This document shows positions 1 to 4,905 of a stretch of 6,053 bases of DNA, in pieces. Below the pieces are notes generated by a model. That model was not told where the DNA came from. It made no database searches and was given only the letters and a program-made list of their open reading frames with translations. Source of the stretch: SIG710 sp045595425 (GTDB lineage: Bacteria; Bacillota; Clostridia; Oscillospirales; CAG-272). The first letter of the stretch is position 1, and each line of letters starts with the position of its first letter. Location: NCBI GenBank assembly GCA_045595425.1, contig JAZOAL010000114.1, forward strand, positions 1 through 6,053, given 5' to 3'. The position numbers and the translations under genes are program-made.

Positions 1-94
1 CCGTTCCAACAGTATTCCTATGGCAGTCCTCGGCTGGAAATCTCCTAACCAAAAGCAAGCAGAACTCCAAAACACCTGCGCCTGAATCGCGCGC

Positions 95-147
95 TGCTTT
101 TGCAGTCTTCACTCGGGGCTTCGCCCCTCCTTCCGACTGCAAAAGCA
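95..147. repeat. Nested inverted repeat (long hairpin)
   Basis: The outer arms TGCTTTTGCAGTC (95-107) and GACTGCAAAAGCA (135-147) are perfectly complementary over 13 bp. Inside them sits a GC-rich hairpin, GGGGC (115-119) and GCCCC (123-127), closed by a TTC loop. Seven unpaired bases lie on each side between the two stems. As RNA from either strand it would fold into a long stem with an internal loop and a strong tip. It is not a classic intrinsic terminator: the minus strand continues into GCGCGCG, and on the plus strand the T-rich stretch begins only about 15 bases later. The shape resembles dispersed intergenic repeats of clostridial genomes, but copy number cannot be seen from one window. 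Confidence 0.7.
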
Positions 148-212
148 TCTAACAAAACTCGTTACTTTTATTTTTACTTTTTTTAGTCTCACATCATTGA
201 CAAAACTACAAT

Positions 213-260
213 TTTTGTAAACAATAGTTTATCGGGTTTTGTAAACAATAATTCATCACT
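213..260. repeat. Imperfect 24-bp tandem duplication
   Basis: The 14-mer TTTTGTAAACAATA occurs at 213-226 and again at 237-250, exactly 24 bp apart. Extending to full 24-bp units (213-236 and 237-260) gives 19 of 24 matching positions, with the differences concentrated at the 3' end. A shorter related string (TACAAACAGTT) follows at 263-273 but is too diverged to count as a third unit. The function is unknown; a duplicated protein-binding site or simple local duplication are both possible. Confidence 0.6.
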
Positions 261-302
261 CTACAAACAGTTCGATAAATTATTATTTAGCTTTTGCAAA
301 AA

Positions 303-3300
303 CTATTCCTTTTGTTCTTTTATTTCCTCTTCAAGCCGCAGATAATTTTCAAATAGGCGCTCCATTGATTCGAGAATGTTATCGCCGCCCGAAAAACGGA
401 AGTTGAGGTAAGGAGAAGATGACATTATTACCTTTATTCTTCCGCCATTCATGCGTCCGAGCTCAGACCAGATGGCCCAATCGAATTTAACGGGATATAT
501 ATGAACCTCCGTGCCCACCTGATCTATCTTCAGAACACCGCATTTTACCGCTTTTGCACGGATATAGGCGATATCAAGCAGATTGCGGGCAGGCTTTGGC
601 ATATCACCGAAGCGGTCATAAAGCTCGTCTGTGATGTCGTCTCTGTCCTCATTTGTTTCTATCATTGCAATGCGCTTGTAAAGCTCCATCCGCTGTGAAG
701 AAGAGGATACATATTTTTCGGGGAGGAACGCATCGCAGATCAGATTTATCGTGCAGTCGGGTTTTTCTTCGTGCTTTTCGCCCTTTTCTTCAAGAACCGC
801 GTCGTTCAGAAGCTTTATATAAAGGTCGTAACCAATGGCGTCAAGATGACCGTGCTGTTCTGCACCGAGCAGGTTCCCCGCACCGCGGATCTCCATGTCA
901 CGAAGCGCGATTTTAAAGCCTGCCCCAAATTCCGCATATTCTCGGATAGCTTCAAGACGTTTTGTTGAGATCTCCGAGATCGCTTTCCCTCTGGGATAAG
1001 TGAAATATGCGTATGCACGGCGCGAAGATCTTCCAACGCGTCCTCTTATCTGATGAAGCTGAGAAAGCCCCAGCTTGTGAGCGTTTTCAACTATCAATGT
1101 GTTCGCATTCGGAATGTCAACTCCTGTCTCAATGATGGTGGTGCTTATGAGAATGTCGGTTTCGCCTGCAAGCATCGCGCTCCAGATATCCTCAAGCTCC
1201 TCTTTTTCCATGCGCCCGTGGGCAACCGTGATGCGCGCCTCGGGTATTTGCTTTGAAAGCCTTGCGGCAACAACATTGATGTTTTCGATATTATTGTAAA
1301 GGTAGAAAATTTGCCCACCACGGCGAAGCTCACGGCGTATGGCTTCCTCGATTATCAGCTCGTCATGCTCAAGAACATAGGTCTGAACGGGGAGGCGGTC
1401 ACCGGGGGCATCATCAAGAATTGATATATCACGGATGCCGCTCATCGCCATGTTTAGGGTTCGGGGAATGGGGGTAGCTGTCAGGGTCAGCACATCAACA
1501 TTTCCTGCTATCTGCTTCAGCTTCTCCTTTTGGGCAACACCGAAACGCTGTTCCTCATCTATAATGAGCAGACCCAGATTATTGAATTCTATATCCTTTG
1601 AAACAAGGCGATGAGTTCCGATTATTATGTCGATCTCGCCGCGCTTCAGCTTTCGGAGCGTCAGTGCCTGTTGCTTTGCACTCTTGAAACGTGAAATAAG
1701 ATCGATTGAGACGGGGAAGGAGCGGAAACGGCTTAGTGCTGTTTGATAATGCTGCATTGCGAGAATAGTTGTGGGCACAAGAATGGCTACTTGCTTTCCC
1801 CCAAGTACAGCCTTAAAAGCCGCGCGAAGCGCAACCTCGGTCTTGCCAAAGCCGACATCGCCGCAGAGCAGTCTGTCCATGGGCACGGGATTAACCATGT
1901 CCCTTTTTATATCTTCAATCGCATTTAGCTGAGCCGGCGTCTCCTCATATTCAAATGCCGCCTCAAAATCCCGCTGATAATCATCGTCCGCCGGGAAGGC
2001 GATGCCGCTTCTCCTCATTCTTTGGGCATAGAGCTGAATAAGCTCCTTTGCCATTTCCTTGACGGCGGCTTTTGCCCTTGTTTTTGCCTTGACCCAGTCC
2101 CCGCCGCCAAATTTTGAAAGCTTTACAGTGCCGTCATCGGCTCTTGCACCTATATATTTTGAAACCATGTCCAGCTTTTCGGTTGGGAGAAAAAGCTTGT
2201 CGGTTCCCGCATACTGAATGGTGATATAGTCGCGGCTCGCACCGTTTACCGTGACATTTTCGATGCCCTTATAGATACCGATACCGTAAGTCTCATGAAC
2301 AACATAGTCACCGACAACAAGATCGGCATAGGAAAGTATTTTTTTCGCATCGCTTCTCTTTTTTACGCGCTTTTTGAGCGCACTTTCGGTACGCTTTGCG
2401 GCAATTCTTCCATCAGGATTGGTTGAGAGCAGTGCAATCTTCGGAACAGGTAATTCATATGGGGCAAGGTGCTCCTTCCATACTATCAGAACTGTTCCCT
2501 TTGGCAGTGTATCCGCGTTGAAATCGCCCTGATCCACGGCGGTGTAGACGCTGAAGGGCTCTTCTTCAAGAAGCATCTTCATGTTTTTGGCCGCCGCCTC
2601 ATTTTCGCACATAAGAATTATTCTGAAGCCGCCTGCGGAGTATGTTCGAAGATCATCCCTTAGAAGTTCAATATTGTCGGCATAGGACACGCTGTGCTTT
2701 GTCCTGAATCCGAAAAGTCCGCCAAGCCTTCTGCCTGACATTCCGCCGGCAAGGGAGTTTATATGGAGGGTGACATTTGTGTCGCAGTATATGTCAAAGG
2801 TGGATATCGGTTTCGAATATTCGGTGTATTTGGGACTGATTGTGCCCGCCTCAAGAAGCTCCTTTATCGTCTCATTCTGATGCCATTCCGATGCCTTAAG
2901 ACGTTCAAGCACAGCCGCTGTTCCCCTCACGGTAACAAAAGCTCGTGAGGAAGAGCGCAGATAATCAAGCAGGCATACTTTCTCGGGGTAGATAAGGGAA
3001 ATATATTTGTCGGAAAAATTCAGCTCAAGCCCGTTATCTATCGCATGAACCTCACCTATCAGCTCCTCGATGGCACGCTCGTTTTTGGATGCCTTGATCT
3101 GCGCGGAAATTGCTTTTTTGATCCTTTCGCGTATCTCGGCATTGATAAGGATTTCGCGAGCGGGCATTATTTCGGCAAGGTCGAGATTTTCTGTGATGCG
3201 TTGAGTTTCGGCATCAAACATTGCCATTCTGTCGATCTCGTCACCGAAAAGCTCGATGCGGAGAGGGGTGGCACCGCTGATCTCTCTGCCGTCCATATCA

Positions 3301-3890
3301 ATATAGCGTCCGCTTGGCGGAAAAATGTCGATAATGCCGCCTCTCACAGCAAACTGTCCTGCACTGTCCACCATTTCTGTTCGAGTATATCCGGCGGCGA
3401 GCAGCTTATTCACGGTCTCGTCGATTGATAGGCGTTTGCCGTATTCCAGCTTCATGGTGAACTCGCGGAGAATTTTTTGGGGGATAGTATAACCCAGTGC
3501 CGCATCGGGTGTGGTGACCACGGCATCAAGCTCACCGTTCATTATTCCGTAAAGCACATTAAGCCTCTCATGCTCATACTCATGAGAGGCTGTTATGTTA
3601 TAAAATGTGAGATCGCGGGCGATATAAAAGCCGCATTTGAGTCCGAAACGCTCAAGCAGAGCCTTTTGCCGCACCGCGTCCTTCTCTTCGGAACAGATGA
3701 GAAGTGCGCATCCGCCTTTTTCTCTTCCGATATCCTCAAGCAGTGAAACGAGGAGTGCATCCGATGCCCCCTCGCAAAGTCCGCTTGCAACGATGGGCAG
3801 GGCTTCTCTTGTGTCATAAGCTTTAAGTGTACAGGCAAGAAGCTGTGTATATTCGCTGTCCCGCCTTATGCTGTCGGTTAGTATATTCAT
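303..3890 (-). CDS. mfd: Transcription-repair coupling factor Mfd (ATP-dependent DNA translocase)
   Basis: Mfd recognises RNA polymerase stalled at DNA lesions, pushes it off by ATP-driven translocation on upstream DNA, and recruits UvrA for nucleotide excision repair in the cytoplasm. The 1195 residues are full length (E. coli 1148, B. subtilis about 1177). Visible in order: a UvrB-like N-terminal module (about 1-350) with the UvrA-contact segment around 166-192 (AGYTR, FAVRGGIIDIFPP); the CarD-like RNA polymerase interaction domain at about 518-590 (GDYVVHETYGIGIYKGI, 527-543); and a RecG-like helicase core with Q-type motif TPAQ (651-654), Walker A GDVGFGKT (677-684), DEEQ box (778-781), TATPIPRT (804-811), motif V TTIIETGVDIP (917-927) and motif VI QIRGRVGR (947-954). 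The TRG motif region follows (about 991-1009, ALRDMEIRGAGNLLG), then the C-terminal autoinhibitory domain (about 1045-1190). The ATG is preceded by GGAGG at 6-nt spacing. It lies downstream of pth, probably in one operon. No key motif is missing. Confidence 0.98.
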   Translation of the reverse strand: MNILTDSIRRDSEYTQLLACTLKAYDTREALPIVASGLCEGASDALLVSLLEDIGREKGGCALLICSEEKDAVRQKALLERFGLKCGFYIARDLTFYNITASHEYEHERLNVLYGIMNGELDAVVTTPDAALGYTIPQKILREFTMKLEYGKRLSIDETVNKLLAAGYTRTEMVDSAGQFAVRGGIIDIFPPSGRYIDMDGREISGATPLRIELFGDEIDRMAMFDAETQRITENLDLAEIMPAREILINAEIRERIKKAISAQIKASKNERAIEELIGEVHAIDNGLELNFSDKYISLIYPEKVCLLDYLRSSSRAFVTVRGTAAVLERLKASEWHQNETIKELLEAGTISPKYTEYSKPISTFDIYCDTNVTLHINSLAGGMSGRRLGGLFGFRTKHSVSYADNIELLRDDLRTYSAGGFRIILMCENEAAAKNMKMLLEEEPFSVYTAVDQGDFNADTLPKGTVLIVWKEHLAPYELPVPKIALLSTNPDGRIAAKRTESALKKRVKKRSDAKKILSYADLVVGDYVVHETYGIGIYKGIENVTVNGASRDYITIQYAGTDKLFLPTEKLDMVSKYIGARADDGTVKLSKFGGGDWVKAKTRAKAAVKEMAKELIQLYAQRMRRSGIAFPADDDYQRDFEAAFEYEETPAQLNAIEDIKRDMVNPVPMDRLLCGDVGFGKTEVALRAAFKAVLGGKQVAILVPTTILAMQHYQTALSRFRSFPVSIDLISRFKSAKQQALTLRKLKRGEIDIIIGTHRLVSKDIEFNNLGLLIIDEEQRFGVAQKEKLKQIAGNVDVLTLTATPIPRTLNMAMSGIRDISILDDAPGDRLPVQTYVLEHDELIIEEAIRRELRRGGQIFYLYNNIENINVVAARLSKQIPEARITVAHGRMEKEELEDIWSAMLAGETDILISTTIIETGVDIPNANTLIVENAHKLGLSQLHQIRGRVGRSSRRAYAYFTYPRGKAISEISTKRLEAIREYAEFGAGFKIALRDMEIRGAGNLLGAEQHGHLDAIGYDLYIKLLNDAVLEEKGEKHEEKPDCTINLICDAFLPEKYVSSSSQRMELYKRIAMIETNEDRDDITDELYDRFGDMPKPARNLLDIAYIRAKAVKCGVLKIDQVGTEVHIYPVKFDWAIWSELGRMNGGRIKVIMSSSPYLNFRFSGGDNILESMERLFENYLRLEEEIKEQKE
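3562..3591. repeat. Perfect 11-bp inverted repeat inside mfd
   Basis: AGCCTCTCATG (3562-3572) and CATGAGAGGCT (3581-3591) are perfectly complementary with an 8-base loop. The repeat falls within mfd codons 100-110, where the protein reads ASHEYEHERL. In the mfd mRNA it would form a stable stem roughly 300 nt after the start codon. It may simply reflect the repeated His-Glu codons (CAT GAG twice); no function is known. Confidence 0.5.
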
Positions 3891-3896
3891 TTTTTG

Positions 3897-3901
3897 CCTC
3901 C
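3897..3901 (-). promoter_or_regulatory. Ribosome binding site of mfd
   Basis: The minus strand reads GGAGG followed by CAAAAA and the ATG at 3890-3888, a perfect Shine-Dalgarno core at 6-nt spacing. This fixes the mfd start. It lies 5 bases after the stop codon of the small ORF at 3907-3978 and directly after the inverted repeat at 3907-3936, so folding there could influence access to it. Confidence 0.85.
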
Positions 3902-3906
3902 GGCGG

Positions 3907-3936
3907 CTAAAAAACTTTTCGAGAAAAGTTTTTTAG
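3907..3936. terminator. Perfect AT-rich inverted repeat between pth and mfd; weak terminator or attenuator candidate
   Basis: CTAAAAAACTTTTC (3907-3920) is repeated as its exact reverse complement GAAAAGTTTTTTAG (3923-3936), giving a usable stem of about 13 bp around a 4-base loop. The structure is symmetric: an A tract before the core and a T tract after it on both strands, the plan of a bidirectional intrinsic terminator. However, each arm has only two or three G/C bases, so termination would be weak. It stands 6 bases upstream of the mfd GGAGG, where it could reduce read-through from pth or act in translation control. It overlaps the 3' end of the small ORF at 3907-3978. It could also be a copy of a dispersed intergenic palindrome. 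Confidence 0.5.
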
Positions 3937-3978
3937 AATTTCAAAAGCTTTAATGGCTTGTTGTTTGTTAAAATCCAT
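3907..3978 (-). CDS. Candidate small ORF between pth and mfd (23 codons, possible leader peptide)
   Basis: An ATG at 3978-3976 opens a 23-codon frame that begins MDFNKQQAIK and ends SRKVF before TAG (3909-3907). A ribosome-binding sequence AAAGGA (3990-3985 on the minus strand) precedes it, with 6 nt between its AGGA core and the ATG. The peptide is basic (four Lys and one Arg against one Asp and one Glu), has no cysteine, and could form a short amphipathic helix. Its last nine codons lie in the inverted repeat 3907-3936, so a translating ribosome would melt that hairpin just before the mfd ribosome binding site. In B. subtilis the fin gene occupies this place, but Fin is much longer, so I do not call it Fin. 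I do not recognise the peptide. It could be a chance frame in a spacer; the ribosome binding site and placement are the only support. Confidence 0.35.
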   Translation of the reverse strand: MDFNKQQAIKAFEILKNFSRKVF

Positions 3979-4005
3979 TGCAGATCCTTTCGGTCTGTGT
4001 TTTGA

Positions 4006-4650
4006 TCAGCACTTTGCGCTGTTGCAGAGCTGCATTGCGCCATCGATATCGCCCGAAAGGATTTTTTCAAGCCCTTCGTGGGCATAGCCGAACATAGCAA
4101 AAAGCTTTTCCTTATCCTCTTTTCCAAATTCTGAAAGAACCCAATCTGCAAGGTCGAAATCGGGATGGGGCTTTTGTCCAACGCCGATCTTGATGCGCGG
4201 GAATTTATCCGAGCCGATATGCTCGATAATGCTCTTGATGCCGTTGTGACCGCCTGCACTTCCGTCGCGGCGAACGCGCATCCTGCCGACGTCAAGACTG
4301 ATGTCATCGAATATTACGATGATATTCTCGGGCTTGATTTTATAGAAGCTTGCCGCCTCGGATACAGCCTCACCGGAATTATTCATAAAGGTCTGGGGCT
4401 TCATAAGGAGAATTCTCTTATTTGCAATATTTGCCTCTCCCACAAGAGCCTTGAATTTTGAGCGGTCGATATTCGTGTTTGCCTTCTGCGAAATATAGTC
4501 AAGCGCCAAAAAGCCCGCATTGTGTCGGGTGTGAAAATATTTGTCTCCGGGGTTTCCGAGACCGACCACAAGACAGGAAATCGGATCTCCTGCAGTGCTT
4601 TCTTCCCTTTTTTGAGCTATCTGCTTGAATAAATCAAAAATATCTGCCAT
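4006..4650 (-). CDS. pth: Peptidyl-tRNA hydrolase, bacterial Pth type
   Basis: Pth cleaves the ester bond of peptidyl-tRNAs that drop off ribosomes, recycling tRNA; it is a cytoplasmic monomer. The 214-residue product shows the family signatures: VGLGNPG (29-35), TRHNAGF (41-47) with the catalytic His at 43 (His20 in E. coli), Asn33 (E. coli Asn10), KPQTFMNNSG (84-93), the conserved Asp at 115 in FDD (E. coli Asp93), and SAGGHNG (131-137) with Asn136 (E. coli Asn114). It is longer than usual (about 185-195) because some 25 residues precede the typical start, including a helix-like IFDLFKQIAQKRE. The ATG has GGAGA four bases upstream and sits just after a consensus promoter, so this start is favoured. 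An internal AGGAG within the extension has no ATG, GTG or TTG at suitable spacing. mfd follows 115 bp downstream on the same strand, as in Firmicute pth-mfd operons. Confidence 0.96.
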   Translation of the reverse strand: MADIFDLFKQIAQKREESTAGDPISCLVVGLGNPGDKYFHTRHNAGFLALDYISQKANTNIDRSKFKALVGEANIANKRILLMKPQTFMNNSGEAVSEAASFYKIKPENIIVIFDDISLDVGRMRVRRDGSAGGHNGIKSIIEHIGSDKFPRIKIGVGQKPHPDFDLADWVLSEFGKEDKEKLFAMFGYAHEGLEKILSGDIDGAMQLCNSAKC

Positions 4651-4654
4651 ATAA

Positions 4655-4659
4655 TCTCC
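4655..4659 (-). promoter_or_regulatory. Ribosome binding site of pth
   Basis: The minus strand reads GGAGA then TTAT and the ATG at 4650-4648, a good Shine-Dalgarno core with short (4-nt) spacing. It supports the extended N-terminus over any internal start. Confidence 0.7.
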
Positions 4660-4682
4660 GTTGAAAATTAAAATACTTAATA

Positions 4683-4711
4683 ATTATATACATTATCGGC
4701 TCACTTGTCAA
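4683..4711 (-). promoter_or_regulatory. Sigma-A-type promoter for pth-mfd
   Basis: On the minus strand TTGACA (4711-4706) and TATAAT (4688-4683) are both perfect consensus, separated by exactly 17 bp. Transcription would start near 4676, leaving a leader of about 25 nt before pth. No comparable promoter was found in the gap before mfd, so this one probably serves both genes. The 7-bp inverted repeat at 4694-4728 spans its -35 element. Confidence 0.85.
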
Positions 4712-4728
4712 AGATTTTTTTGCCGATA
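4694..4728. promoter_or_regulatory. Inverted repeat spanning the pth -35 element (possible operator)
   Basis: TATCGGC (4694-4700) and GCCGATA (4722-4728) are perfect 7-bp inverted copies 21 bp apart. One arm lies in the pth promoter spacer, the other just upstream of the -35 box. Arm centres are 28 bp apart, so a dimeric regulator could in principle bind both half-sites on nearly the same DNA face. It may equally be chance: 7-bp inverted pairs at this distance are not rare. Confidence 0.3.
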
Positions 4729-4754
4729 TTGACGAAGTTAATAAAAAGTTTACC

Positions 4755-4790
4755 TTTTGCATAAAAAATGCTTGACTTATTTATGCAAAA
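4755..4790. promoter_or_regulatory. 11-bp inverted repeat overlapping the ppdK promoter (possible operator)
   Basis: TTTTGCATAAA (4755-4765) and TTTATGCAAAA (4780-4790) are perfect inverted copies separated by 14 bp. The left arm sits just upstream of the ppdK -35 (4772-4777) and the right arm fills the spacer up to the extended -10. A further ATGC at 4768-4771 gives a smaller inner pair with GCAT at 4759-4762. Arm centres lie 25 bp apart. A protein bound here would cover the -35 region, so repression is the simplest role. I do not recognise the motif as the site of a known regulator (it is not a Rex or CcpA/cre consensus). Confidence 0.5.
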
Positions 4791-4801
4791 TATGGTATAA
4801 T
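4772..4801 (+). promoter_or_regulatory. Sigma-A-type promoter for ppdK with extended -10
   Basis: TTGACT (4772-4777) matches five of six consensus -35 bases and TATAAT (4796-4801) is perfect, with an 18-bp spacer. TGG directly before the -10 supplies the extended -10 TG element. Transcription should begin near 4808-4810, giving a leader of about 96-98 nt. Together with the codon bias of ppdK this suggests strong expression. Confidence 0.85.
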
Positions 4802-4807
4802 GTAGTG

Positions 4808-4905
4808 CGATGCTCGTGAGAGTGTTTTTTTGCGTGCTTCCCAACTCCCGCGCATCACCCCACAAAGTCAAAAATTTATATTTATAAAACGGAGGATTAC
4901 CAAAA
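4808..4905 (+). promoter_or_regulatory. ppdK 5' leader with weak hairpins
   Basis: The roughly 98-nt leader is longer than needed for initiation. A first weak stem, CTC (4813-4815) with GAG (4820-4822), closes a GTGA tetraloop, can be extended by wobble pairs, and runs into seven Ts (4825-4831). A second, TGCGTG (4831-4836) with CGCGCA (4849-4854), has six pairs including one G-T and a 12-nt loop. Neither matches a riboswitch class I recognise. A 25-codon frame starts at the ATG at 4810-4812 and stops at 4885-4887, three bases before the ppdK GGAGG, but it has no ribosome binding site and would need leaderless initiation. Confidence 0.3.
4891..4895 (+). promoter_or_regulatory. Ribosome binding site of ppdK
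   Basis: GGAGG lies 10 nt before the ATG at 4906, slightly long but normal spacing for a clostridial gene. It fixes the ppdK start. Confidence 0.85.

Larger units (their letters stand above)
1..302. other. Intergenic region downstream of mfd, no recognisable gene
   Basis: No reading frame here looks like a known protein, and no tRNA or rRNA signature was found. By hand count, 1-150 is about 54% GC and 151-300 about 25% GC, so two kinds of sequence abut near 150. The GC-richer half contains a nested inverted repeat (95-147); the AT-rich half contains an imperfect tandem duplication (213-260) and a TTGACA hexamer at 197-202. Immediately past the mfd stop lies the 10-bp palindrome TTTTGCAAAA (292-301). 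I see no convincing intrinsic terminator for mfd: no GC-rich stem followed by a T tract on the minus strand. The window edge at 1 may cut a longer element. Confidence 0.7.

Noticed and set aside
2..112. Open minus-strand frame of 37 codons from a GTG at 112 running off the window edge
   Set aside because: Its GGAGG is 13 bases away and separated by the GC-rich hairpin, the start lies inside an inverted repeat, and the product is not recognisable. Other frames of this GC-richer block are also fairly open.
95..147. Nested inverted repeat as the mfd transcription terminator
   Set aside because: It is over 150 bp past the stop, and on the minus strand it is followed by GC-rich sequence with no T tract.
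206..256. 16-codon minus-strand frame after mfd with a repeated NYCLQ motif
   Set aside because: The repetition is just the 24-bp tandem duplication read in codons; there is no ribosome binding site.
3045..3428. 127-codon plus-strand frame inside mfd
   Set aside because: It is antisense to a well-conserved Mfd reading frame, with no family resemblance.
3907..3978. Small ORF as a homologue of Fin (the B. subtilis gene between pth and mfd)
   Set aside because: Only 23 residues and no cysteines; Fin is several times longer. Position alone is not enough.
3933..4307. 124-codon minus-strand frame overlapping pth in another frame
   Set aside because: pth in its own frame carries all family motifs; this frame is Ala/Ser/Arg-rich filler and ends in the spacer.
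4808..4905. Known riboswitch in the ppdK leader
   Set aside because: No conserved core of a riboswitch class I know is visible, and the stems are short and weak.
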